Below, piece after piece: positions 9,068 through 16,398 of a DNA stretch of 52,664 nt (within the stretch, counting starts at the first letter, position 1; the number at the start of each line of letters is the position of its first letter). The translations under genes were made by a program, and so were the position numbers. Location of the stretch: the NCBI GenBank assembly GCA_001995005.1, contig MDJN01000171.1, forward strand, positions 1-52,664. Reading direction: 5' to 3'. The DNA comes from Candidatus Parepulonipiscium sp. PG-Nun2H_MBin03 (GTDB lineage Bacteria > Bacillota > Clostridia > Lachnospirales > Cellulosilyticaceae). The notes beneath the pieces are model-generated. The model searched no databases. It had not been told where the DNA came from and was given only the letters and a program-made list of their open reading frames with translations.

Positions 9068-9550
9068 CTACCTATTTACAGTTGATAAAGCAATTACGCC
9101 GGTGCGAGCACTTTCTATGATGCCATAAGGACGTATGATGTTAATAAAATCATCTACAACTTCTTTTGTACCACAAACTTGGAACATAATTTCACTACCA
9201 TTTACATCTATAACGCTTACATAGTAAGATTTACTAATATCTTTTATCTTTTTATTTAATTCAGCAGATGATTTAACTTTTATAAGAGCTAAATCACGTG
9301 TTACATCAATTTCAGGCTCCAAAACTTCAACTTCGGTTATGTCTACTAGTTTTTCAAGTTGCCTCTTAATTTGCAACAGAGACCTCTCATCTTCTGTCAC
9401 ACAAATAGTAAGTCTAGAAATGGTCGACTCATGCGTTTCTTCCACTGCAAGGCTATCAAGATTAAAGCCTCGTCTAGTAAAAAGACTCGACACTCTTGCA
9501 ATTACCCCAGAATTATTGTGCGTTTTAACTGATAATATCATCTTTTTCAT
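9068..9550 (-). CDS. ilvN: Acetolactate synthase small (regulatory) subunit
   Basis: Regulatory subunit that gives acetolactate synthase valine sensitivity and full activity in branched-chain amino acid synthesis. An N-terminal ACT domain (about 2-75, with NNSGVIARVSSLFTRRGFNL) is followed by the ALS_ss C-terminal domain ending in GIIESARTGVIALS. I chose the ATG at 9550 (MKKMILSV) because GAGGAT lies 8 bases upstream; upstream in-frame codons lack a site. Length 160 is normal. The catalytic ilvB gene is not in the window, so the subunit is separated from its partner. The ilvH name is equally valid. Confidence 0.92.
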   Translation of the reverse strand: MKKMILSVKTHNNSGVIARVSSLFTRRGFNLDSLAVEETHESTISRLTICVTEDERSLLQIKRQLEKLVDITEVEVLEPEIDVTRDLALIKVKSSAELNKKIKDISKSYYVSVIDVNGSEIMFQVCGTKEVVDDFINIIRPYGIIESARTGVIALSTVNR

Positions 9551-9581
9551 ATAGCAATCCTCACTTTTTTTATAATAGTAT

Positions 9582-9610
9582 ATTATGCACAATTTTTTTG
9601 ATAAAGTCAA
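9582..9610 (-). promoter_or_regulatory. Sigma-A promoter of ilvN-rho
   Basis: Minus strand TTGACT (9605-9610), 17-base spacer, CATAAT (9582-9587). About 30 bases of leader precede the ilvN ATG. No T-box or leader-peptide structure fits in this short leader. Confidence 0.7.
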
Positions 9611-9656
9611 TTATTTTTGATATATTTAGTTAAGATAATTTTTTTTTAAATTAAGC

Positions 9657-9685
9657 TTATTTTAGCGTTGATACCTACATATAAT
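9657..9685 (+). promoter_or_regulatory. Weak candidate promoter of the HNH gene
   Basis: A perfect TATAAT at 9680-9685 sits 17 bases after a poor -35 (TTATTT at 9657-9662), about 35 bases upstream of the HNH start codon. Confidence 0.35.
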
Positions 9686-9723
9686 TTTAGTACATCTACT
9701 TTCCATAGGAAGGGGGTGAATAA

Positions 9724-10050
9724 ATGGGGTATAGAGATGAATGGTTTAAGCATAATAAACCAGATTCTAAAGGCAAATATAAATGTGTCAATTGCAAAAA
9801 GAAGTTTGAAAAACGTGACATAGACATTGACCATAAGATACCAAAAAGAAAAGGCGGCACCGACCAGTTGTGGAACTTACAGGCTATGTGCAAGTGGTGT
9901 AATCGCAGTAAAGGTGCAAATCAAAGCTTATCAGATACGACTAGTAGCGTAATTGGTGCCACATTAAATGGCGATTTAGGCAAACTAGTAAAAGACGTAA
10001 CTAAACAAAAAACAAAAGATGCACTAGGCATAAAATATAAAAGAAAATAA
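9724..10050 (+). CDS. Small HNH nuclease-like protein
   Basis: 108-residue protein with an HNH fold: C21-x2-C24, D36-H37 (IDH), KRKGGTD, N51 and C56-x2-C59-N60. The two Cys pairs would bind structural zinc, while the Asp-His and Asn would form the ββα-metal nuclease site. Residues 65-108 are a polar, lysine-rich tail. The ribosome binding site is strong (AGGAAGGGGGTG). It stands alone between ilvN and glycerol dehydrogenase with no restriction, phage or toxin partner. It may be a housekeeping HNH protein or a leftover of a mobile element; base composition resembles the neighbours. Confidence 0.8.
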   Translation: MGYRDEWFKHNKPDSKGKYKCVNCKKKFEKRDIDIDHKIPKRKGGTDQLWNLQAMCKWCNRSKGANQSLSDTTSSVIGATLNGDLGKLVKDVTKQKTKDALGIKYKRK

Positions 10051-10167
10051 TAAAATAATTAAGATACATATATTAGCTAAAAAAGACAAATTATAATACT
10101 AACTCTTTTTCAACCTAACCCTGTATAAAGAGTATATTACAAAATTAATAATAAAAGGAGAATTTAA

Positions 10168-11247
10168 ATGGCAAATACTATTATATCACCATCAAAATAC
10201 ATTCAAGGAAGAGGCGAATTATCAAACCTTGGTTCATACGCTAAAAAATATGGCAAAAAACCGTTAGTCATAATTAGTAAGTCTGGAAAAGGACGTTTTG
10301 AAAATATCATCTCAACTTCTTTAGAAGATAATGCTGTAACACCAGTGTACGCTATATTTAATGGTGAAATAACATTCGATGAAATTAGTCGTCTAGAAGA
10401 TATATATTCTGAAAACGATTGTGACTTTGTTATAGGTGTGGGTGGTGGAAAGATTATGGATACCGCAAAAGTAGTATCACTAAATACAAAATCTGCTGTA
10501 ATAATTATTCCAACCATCGCTTCTACAAATGCACCTTGTAGTGCATTAAGTATAATTTATACAGCAGAAGGGATTATACAAAAAGTAATATTTTGTTTAC
10601 AAAATCCTAATATAGTTTTAGTGGATACACAAATTATTGTTGAAGCTCCTATTAGATTATTTGTTGCTGGCATGGGCGATGCTCTTTCTGCATATTTTGA
10701 GTCAAGAGCTTGTATCGCTAGTGGTTCTAACAACTTTGCAAGAGGCAAGGCTACTCGTGCAGTGCAAAGCTTAAGCAAAACTTGCCATGAAATATTGATG
10801 CAAGATGGCTACAATGCCAAGGTTGCTGTTGAACAAAAAGTATGCACACAAGCTGTTGAAAATGTAATAGAAGCTAATACGTATTTATCTGGAGTAGGGT
10901 TTGAAAGTGGGGGATTGGCAGCGGCCCATGCCGTTCATGACGGGCTTAATAAACTAGCAGAATGCCATGATTTTTATCATGGTGAAAAAGTTGCTTTTGG
11001 GGTTATCGTTCAATTAGTACTAGAAAATGCACCTGAACTTAATGAAGTTATTGCTTTTTGTAAATCAGTTGGGCTACCTACGACTTTAAAAGAACTAGGT
11101 ATTGAAAAAATTAACCACGACGACATTAAAAAAGTTGCAGAAATTGCAACTCATCCAAAACAAACTATACACAGCTTACCGTTTAAGGTAACTGCCGCAG
11201 ATGTTTATGCTGCTATATTAGTTGCAGACTCCTTATCTAGTAATTAA
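10168..11247 (+). CDS. gldA: Glycerol dehydrogenase
   Basis: Zinc-dependent member of the iron-type alcohol dehydrogenase superfamily that oxidises glycerol to dihydroxyacetone with NAD. NAD-binding GVGGGKIMDTAK is at 90-101, PTIASTNAPCSA at 115-126, and the metal ligands D171, H254 and H271 match characterised Bacillus GldA. Length 359 is normal. AAGGAG lies 7 bases before the ATG. It is monocistronic with its own terminator; no dihydroxyacetone kinase is adjacent, so a related hydroxyketone reductase function is possible. Confidence 0.88.
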   Translation: MANTIISPSKYIQGRGELSNLGSYAKKYGKKPLVIISKSGKGRFENIISTSLEDNAVTPVYAIFNGEITFDEISRLEDIYSENDCDFVIGVGGGKIMDTAKVVSLNTKSAVIIIPTIASTNAPCSALSIIYTAEGIIQKVIFCLQNPNIVLVDTQIIVEAPIRLFVAGMGDALSAYFESRACIASGSNNFARGKATRAVQSLSKTCHEILMQDGYNAKVAVEQKVCTQAVENVIEANTYLSGVGFESGGLAAAHAVHDGLNKLAECHDFYHGEKVAFGVIVQLVLENAPELNEVIAFCKSVGLPTTLKELGIEKINHDDIKKVAEIATHPKQTIHSLPFKVTAADVYAAILVADSLSSN

Positions 11248-11250
11248 AAT

Positions 11251-11284
11251 AAACATGGCCACCAATTAACTGGTGGTCATGTTT
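11251..11284 (+). terminator. Terminator of gldA
   Basis: 14-base-pair stem AAACATGGCCACCA/TGGTGGTCATGTTT with one G-U pair and a six-base loop. The T-run after it is weak, and the convergent lon-like gene may use the same hairpin. Confidence 0.7.
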
Positions 11285-11340
11285 GGTTACTTCTCATAAA
11301 AGATACGGTAATCTCTTTTAATAAACGAGTATTTTTGTTG

Positions 11341-13608
11341 CTATTTTTTTGACATGTTACTCAATGTTTCTAAAACTTTCTTTTCTACTATTCTAATATT
11401 TTCTTCCATTAATATCTCTATACCTTGTTCATATCTTGATATTGGGTATATATGAAATTTTCCTTCTCGTATATTTTGTACTATTTCATCACTTAATACT
11501 AAGTCCACTTGATTTTGATAAGGTATAACTACACCTTGTTCATTAGTTAATCCTTTAGCCTTGCAAGCCTTAAAAAATCCCTCAATTTTTTCACTAAGAC
11601 CTCCCACAGGTTGAATATCTCCATGCTGATTAATAGAGCCTGTTATAGCCAAATTCTGTTTAATTGGGATACCACTCAGGCTTGATATTACTGCATAAAG
11701 TTCTGCACTAGATGCGCTGTCGCCATCTATGCCACTATAGCTTTGTTCCATACATATTTTACAACTTAAATTCGGCTCTATATTTCTCGCAAAACGTCCT
11801 CCTATAAATCCTTCTATAACTTCTACACCTTTTGAATGTGTGGAACCGCTTAACCCGGCTAATTTTTCAACGTTTATTACTCCTTTTTTGCCTTTATACG
11901 TTGTTGCAGTAATTTTAATCGGTTGACCAATAGTCTCATCTCCTATTCCATACACACAAAGTCCGTTTATTTGCCCAATTTTGCTACCCTTTACATTTAT
12001 TAATATTCTATCTAACCTATAATTATCTTTCATTTCGTTATCTATTTTATTAGTTAATGTCTTTTTAAATCGGATTGCATTGTCTATATCATTTGCAGTA
12101 ATATATTTATTCGCAATAGTATTTGCCTCTCTTATCATATTATAAATAGGCTCAATATTTAAACTTACCTTATCCATTCTTACTTGAGTTTTTCTAATTG
12201 CACTAAGCAAGCCCCCACACGTTACAGGTTTTAGATTTTCTTTTATACATTGTTGCTTAATCTTATACCCTATTTGCTCTACAATTCTTTTTGTATAATT
12301 TACTTCTTCTAGCAATTCTATCTTATAACCAAAATACTTGTTAAATCCATCTTCATAACTATTTAATAAGTTATAATATTCTGCATCCCCAATAATAATA
12401 ATCTTTAGATCCATGTCTACCTCTTCAGGTTCAATTAATTTTACTCTATTAACAGACCCTGTGCTTGGATTTTGAATTTTAATAGCCCCTTCTATTAAAG
12501 TTTGTCTTATGGCTTGGTATGCACCTACTTGTTCTATAATGTCTATAGCTCTTAAGATTAGGTACCCTCCTCTTGCTCTATGAAATTCACCCGCTCTTAT
12601 TTCACAAATATCTGTTTCCCCTTCAGGCGACATTAATATTTGCCCAACAAGATCACTATAACTCACATTTCGTGTATCTATTATTGGTGCACCTAGTGTA
12701 TTTTGATTATCTACTAATAAGTTTACACTGTAGTTTTTTAAAATATCATCTACTTTTTTAGTTGACATCTTTAATATAAGTTCAAGTTCTGTATTATCTG
12801 TTGGTTGTTCTATAAATAGGTCATAATACTTTACTATATCTTCTAGTATATCATCAAAATAGTCTAAAAACTCTGGGTAATGCCTATACTTAATTTTTAA
12901 TTTATTAAGTACTAATGAAACTTGTGTACTAAATTTTTCTTCTAGAATATTTTGCAACTGAATAGCAGCCTTATCTTCTACTTGCTTTATTTGGTTTACC
13001 ACTTCTTCCGCAAGAATTGTAACTGATTTGATATTATTTGTTAATATTTCCTCTCCAACTCCCTCAAGTGGCGAGAATGCTAAGCCTTCTTCTACTATGC
13101 TAACTTCAAATCCTAATTTATTAGCCTTTGATTGTAGTTCATCTAATAGAAACAATTTGTTTAATTCTAAATCTTTTTCTAGTTGCTCTTTTTCTAAGCT
13201 GATGTCATTATCTTGTAATTTATCTACTAAAAAATACTTTATAAAGTAAACAAATTCCTTCATATCTTCTTCTAACGTAGCCCCGTCTCCTGCATCTAAA
13301 TATATTACCCTAGGAGAATTTGGGTTATCAAAATTATAAATATAACATATATCATCAGGTACAACTTGCTTAATTGCACGCCGTTGTATTAACTTTTTTA
13401 TATCTGCCAATACATTTTCTGTAGCGTTTGTTGCAATATAAATATTATAACTTGAATGATTTAGGTTTAGTGCAAATTTTAAAGCATCTACAGCCTCATC
13501 TTGCCCTAACATTTTATCCTCACCTACTATTTGTTCGGTGGTTTCAAACGAAAAGTCCGAAGGTTCATAGGAATTTCGTAATTGTTGCCAAGAAATCTCT
13601 TTTTTCAT
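11341..13608 (-). CDS. Lon-like protease (AAA_32 plus Lon C-terminal domain) with degenerate Walker A
   Basis: Resembles the Lon-related COG1067 proteases: an N-terminal AAA_32 region and a C-terminal Lon proteolytic domain. The catalytic dyad is intact: S631 in GDSASSAELYAV and K674 in GGLSEKIEGFF, 43 residues apart as in E. coli Lon (679/722). The AAA region keeps GQDEAVDALKFAL (35-47) and a GDAEYYNLL block, but the expected P-loop after YNIYI is ATNATENVL (59-67) with no GKT/S. ATP binding in the usual way is therefore doubtful. Length 755 is close to family size. GGGAGG precedes the ATG. The gene is monocistronic. Confidence 0.85.
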   Translation of the reverse strand: MKKEISWQQLRNSYEPSDFSFETTEQIVGEDKMLGQDEAVDALKFALNLNHSSYNIYIATNATENVLADIKKLIQRRAIKQVVPDDICYIYNFDNPNSPRVIYLDAGDGATLEEDMKEFVYFIKYFLVDKLQDNDISLEKEQLEKDLELNKLFLLDELQSKANKLGFEVSIVEEGLAFSPLEGVGEEILTNNIKSVTILAEEVVNQIKQVEDKAAIQLQNILEEKFSTQVSLVLNKLKIKYRHYPEFLDYFDDILEDIVKYYDLFIEQPTDNTELELILKMSTKKVDDILKNYSVNLLVDNQNTLGAPIIDTRNVSYSDLVGQILMSPEGETDICEIRAGEFHRARGGYLILRAIDIIEQVGAYQAIRQTLIEGAIKIQNPSTGSVNRVKLIEPEEVDMDLKIIIIGDAEYYNLLNSYEDGFNKYFGYKIELLEEVNYTKRIVEQIGYKIKQQCIKENLKPVTCGGLLSAIRKTQVRMDKVSLNIEPIYNMIREANTIANKYITANDIDNAIRFKKTLTNKIDNEMKDNYRLDRILINVKGSKIGQINGLCVYGIGDETIGQPIKITATTYKGKKGVINVEKLAGLSGSTHSKGVEVIEGFIGGRFARNIEPNLSCKICMEQSYSGIDGDSASSAELYAVISSLSGIPIKQNLAITGSINQHGDIQPVGGLSEKIEGFFKACKAKGLTNEQGVVIPYQNQVDLVLSDEIVQNIREGKFHIYPISRYEQGIEILMEENIRIVEKKVLETLSNMSKK

Positions 13609-13710
13609 GTTTTTCCTCCCCTCTTATACATCATATGAGAGAAGTTTTATTATATTTACAGTTTTCACACTTTTTCTTAAAAACTATGACATTTATGAAA
13701 AAGGTACACA

Positions 13711-13743
13711 AAAAACTGCATATACAATATATGCAGTTTTTTG
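13711..13743 (-). terminator. Bidirectional terminator after the chemoreceptor gene
   Basis: About 14-15 base-pair stem containing ACTGCATATA/TATATGCAGT with a CAA loop, flanked by A-run and T-run on both sides. It ends the chemoreceptor transcript just upstream of the lon-like gene. Confidence 0.85.
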
Positions 13744-13746
13744 TTA

Positions 13747-15396
13747 TCATTTTGTTTTAAACTTTGTTGTTAATTTATACATCTGTTCTGATCTTGCTGC
13801 TAATTCTTGGCTAACTGCCGCACTCTCTTCACTAGTCGCAAGATTCATATCCACAACCTCTATTATTGCTCTCATATCATTACTCATACTTGTTATGGCT
13901 TTTACCTCTACTGTAGATATATCAGATAATTTCTTTACTAAATCTACAATTTGTTCTGAACAATTAGATACCTTACCAAAGGCTTGGTTAGTATCTTTTG
14001 CCAATTCTTCACTTTCATGAATATTATTTACTGTATTCTCTATTAGTTTAGCAGTATCTTGTGCTGCTTGAGCAGATTTTTGTGCTAAGCTCCTAACTTC
14101 TTCTGCAACAACGGAAAATCCTTTTCCTTTTTCGCCGGCTCTTGCTGCTTCTATTGCTGCATTAAGTGCTAATATATTAGTTTGAAATGCTATATCATTA
14201 ATAGTTTTAATTATTTCCATAATATCTTTTGAATCTGCAGATATTTTGTCAATAGCTTTTAACATGTTTTCCATACTAGTATAACTGTTTTCAATAATCA
14301 AATTAGATTGAGTTCCTAATTTTGTAGCACTGCTTGAAAAGCTATCTGCTTCTTTAATATATTCTGATAGGTCATTTAAAGACTCTGATAAATGATTGAT
14401 ACTAACGTTTTGGTCTTCTGCACCCATCGCTAAGGCTTGTGCCCCTTGAGAGATATCATCAGAACCTTTCGTTAACTGTTGGCTCGCATCATTTATTTCT
14501 ATAATCAATTTGCTAATACGTTCTTTAAATGATTCAATAGCAGTAATTATTTCTTTAAAATCTCCTAAAAATACTGTATTTGTAGTTTTAGAAAAATCTC
14601 CTGTCGCAAATTGTTCCATCATTTCTCTTAGAGTATTAACATATTTGGCTAGCTCACCTATAGAAAAATTATATCCATCTCTAATTGCTATGATCTCAGA
14701 AAATTTTGATTTCATCTCAACTTTTGTATTTAAATTACCTATTGATAATTCTTTTATACCTTTTTCTATTTCTAATAAGTTTGTCAAAACATCTACTCTT
14801 ACTGCTCTAAAATAAGTTATAACTACACCTGCAAGTACTAGTAAACTTACTGTAACTGTAGTTAAACCAACTACTCTAATAACTTCACAGTTTTTTTGGG
14901 CTACTTCTATAGCAACTAGAGCTTCTTCTTCTGCTAAACGCAAGTAAGATATTAGTTTTTCTATATTTGGACCCGTTATATTTTGATAAATTTGTATAGC
15001 TTCGCTTTGGCTCCTAGTTAAAGCATCTAGAATATCACCTGCAGAGTTATGAATTGCATTATGATAGGTTTCAATATTTTTAACTAAATTTTGTGCCATG
15101 GTTTCATTGCTAGTGTTGCCATACATATATGTACCTAATCCACAAGCCGTGGGGTCTAGTGCACCATTAAATGTAGCTCCTGTGAGTACAGTTTCTTGTA
15201 AACCCATAGCCCATGTTAAATGTGCTATTTCAATCTCTTGTAATCGGGCTACATTTAAACTTTCGGCTATTAAAGTTTCTTGTGACCGAGCAATGGCAGT
15301 AAATGAAATTTGCACGGCCAAAAATAACGTTACTGCACATACAATAGTTACTAGAGTTGTAATAAAAATTCGCTTTTTAAGACTACTACTTTTCAT
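13747..15396 (-). CDS. Methyl-accepting chemotaxis protein with external CZB-like sensor
   Basis: Transmembrane chemoreceptor of 549 residues. TM1 is about 9-32, the outer sensor 33-172, TM2 about 174-196, then HAMP (about 197-260) and the signalling domain with the conserved hairpin tip TINDIAFQTNILALNAAIEA near 405. The sensor holds H59, W62, C85 (in DPTACGLG), H112 and H116, the His3-Cys pattern of CZB zinc-binding chemoreceptor domains, here extracytoplasmic. It could sense zinc or oxidants. No che genes are nearby. Strong ribosome binding site (TAGGAGGAG), own promoter and terminator. Confidence 0.93.
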   Translation of the reverse strand: MKSSSLKKRIFITTLVTIVCAVTLFLAVQISFTAIARSQETLIAESLNVARLQEIEIAHLTWAMGLQETVLTGATFNGALDPTACGLGTYMYGNTSNETMAQNLVKNIETYHNAIHNSAGDILDALTRSQSEAIQIYQNITGPNIEKLISYLRLAEEEALVAIEVAQKNCEVIRVVGLTTVTVSLLVLAGVVITYFRAVRVDVLTNLLEIEKGIKELSIGNLNTKVEMKSKFSEIIAIRDGYNFSIGELAKYVNTLREMMEQFATGDFSKTTNTVFLGDFKEIITAIESFKERISKLIIEINDASQQLTKGSDDISQGAQALAMGAEDQNVSINHLSESLNDLSEYIKEADSFSSSATKLGTQSNLIIENSYTSMENMLKAIDKISADSKDIMEIIKTINDIAFQTNILALNAAIEAARAGEKGKGFSVVAEEVRSLAQKSAQAAQDTAKLIENTVNNIHESEELAKDTNQAFGKVSNCSEQIVDLVKKLSDISTVEVKAITSMSNDMRAIIEVVDMNLATSEESAAVSQELAARSEQMYKLTTKFKTK

Positions 15397-15422
15397 GAAT
15401 TCTCCTCCTAAATATTATGGTC

Positions 15423-15443
15423 TTATTAAGTTAACAGATCCAA
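15423..15443. promoter_or_regulatory. Palindromic leader motif, copy 2 (chemoreceptor leader)
   Basis: TTAAGTTAACAG followed by ATCCAA (15426-15443), matching the copy at 7396-7416 in 17 of 18 core bases. It lies downstream of the chemoreceptor -10 and upstream of its ribosome binding site, so it would be inside the transcript. The left palindrome arm is less perfect than in copy 1. Confidence 0.45.
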
Positions 15444-15464
15444 TATTATCATTATTCTAGTACT

Positions 15465-15493
15465 ATTATAATATATTGTGATACAAATGTAAA
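15465..15493 (-). promoter_or_regulatory. Sigma-A promoter of the chemoreceptor gene
   Basis: Minus strand TTTACA (15488-15493), 17-base spacer, perfect TATAAT (15465-15470). This is a vegetative-type promoter; I saw no sigma-28 type flagellar motif. Confidence 0.8.
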
Positions 15494-15499
15494 TATTAT

Positions 15500-15802
15500 T
15501 TATTTCCATATAATTATATATTTATTAAGTTTATAACCTTTTAATACAATCTTCAGATTGTTTTGAGTACAAGCTGTAATATTATAAAACATCACATCTA
15601 CCTTATACCCCTTTTGTTCTAAATGATGTTTTAACACGTCCCATCCTTTTACTATTGTAAGGTAATTTCCATTACGTAAATGTTGTACTTTATGCGGGAA
15701 TAATAAAACTTTAATAGATTTAATGCCTATTTCTAATTTATTATCAACTTCTATTAACGGAAATATAAAATATAGTACTATAAATGGAATTATCTTCTTC
15801 AT
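15500..15802 (-). CDS. Small secreted protein of unknown function
   Basis: 100 residues with an N-terminal hydrophobic stretch (4-17) after MKK, typical of a signal peptide or anchor. The remainder is basic and includes KGWDVLKHHLEQKGYKVDV (52-70), which resembles no family I recognise. A GAGGAT site lies 7 bases upstream of the ATG, which supports translation. It sits upstream of the chemoreceptor and is transcribed away from the small membrane protein gene at 15891. Codon use looks like the neighbours. Confidence 0.6.
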   Translation of the reverse strand: MKKIIPFIVLYFIFPLIEVDNKLEIGIKSIKVLLFPHKVQHLRNGNYLTIVKGWDVLKHHLEQKGYKVDVMFYNITACTQNNLKIVLKGYKLNKYIIIWK

Positions 15803-15828
15803 AAATTATCCTCGCAAATTTTATTTTT

Positions 15829-15857
15829 ACTATCATATAAATGGGACAACTATCATA
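15829..15857. repeat. Two direct repeats ACTATCATA, 20-base period
   Basis: ACTATCATA occurs at 15829-15837 and 15849-15857 in the 88-base space between two divergent small genes. The spacing equals about two DNA turns and suggests tandem binding of one regulator on one face. Confidence 0.4.
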
Positions 15858-15890
15858 AACTATTTATATATTTTCTAAACGAGGTGCAGT

Positions 15891-16151
15891 ATGAGACAAA
15901 ATAAAAAAAGTAATTATATTAATTACGAAGCAATTTACCAGTTTTTAACCGTTGTTTGCATAGGATACTTTATGTTGCTGTTCATAGACTTTTTTTTACT
16001 ATTTAGTAATGCTGTTTCCGTATCCCTTTTCTTTTTAAGTATAATCTCTTTAAGCATCTACTTTATATTAAAACATAATATATGCCTAGTCATTTCTTTT
16101 TTAAGCTCACTTAGTTGTATTCTTATTACATATTATATATCATATTTTTAA
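15891..16151 (+). CDS. Small membrane protein of unknown function
   Basis: 86 residues with three predicted membrane segments (about 16-38, 40-60 and 62-85) after a short polar N-terminus with two lysine pairs. A GAGGTG site lies 5 bases before the ATG, and a strong terminator follows directly, so it is a real single-gene transcription unit. No family recognised. It is divergent from the secreted protein gene at 15500-15802, with which it may share regulation. Confidence 0.6.
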   Translation: MRQNKKSNYINYEAIYQFLTVVCIGYFMLLFIDFFLLFSNAVSVSLFFLSIISLSIYFILKHNICLVISFLSSLSCILITYYISYF

Positions 16152-16155
16152 TTCA

Positions 16156-16183
16156 AAAGAGGGGCATCCCCCTCTTTTTTTAT
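16156..16183 (+). terminator. Terminator of the small membrane protein gene
   Basis: AAGAGGGG, a four-base loop, CCCCTCTT followed by a run of T. It overlaps the stop of the convergent 55-residue ORF and may serve both. Confidence 0.88.
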
Positions 16184-16347
16184 TCTTCATTGATGCTATT
16201 GCTTAGCTCCGTCCAATCACATGTAGCTTTGTTTACCTTATATTTATTGTCTACTAACATGTAGTCCTCGTCTAAGTTTTCTACAGGAATATTTTTAGCT
16301 TTAAAATATTCTATAATTTTTGTTTGGTTCATTCCTTTGTTTTCCAT
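16180..16347 (-). CDS. 55-residue small protein downstream of trhP
   Basis: A short ORF starting at the ATG at 16347 (MENKGMNQTK) and ending in ELSNSINEE. AAGGAG lies 8 bases upstream; a second ATG at 16353 is too close to that site. It is soluble, acidic, with one Cys and one Trp (CDW) and no membrane segment. It follows trhP on the same strand after 51 bases with no terminator between, and ends at a strong hairpin, so it is probably the last gene of the trmR-trhP transcript. I recognise no family. Confidence 0.6.
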   Translation of the reverse strand: MENKGMNQTKIIEYFKAKNIPVENLDEDYMLVDNKYKVNKATCDWTELSNSINEE

Positions 16348-16398
16348 ATTCATCGCTCCTTTCTAATTCAAAGTATCTACACTTTTTTAACTTATTAT

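Noticed and set aside
9646..9893. Two short minus-strand open frames over the HNH gene
   Set aside because: Shadows of the HNH gene and its leader, no ribosome binding site.
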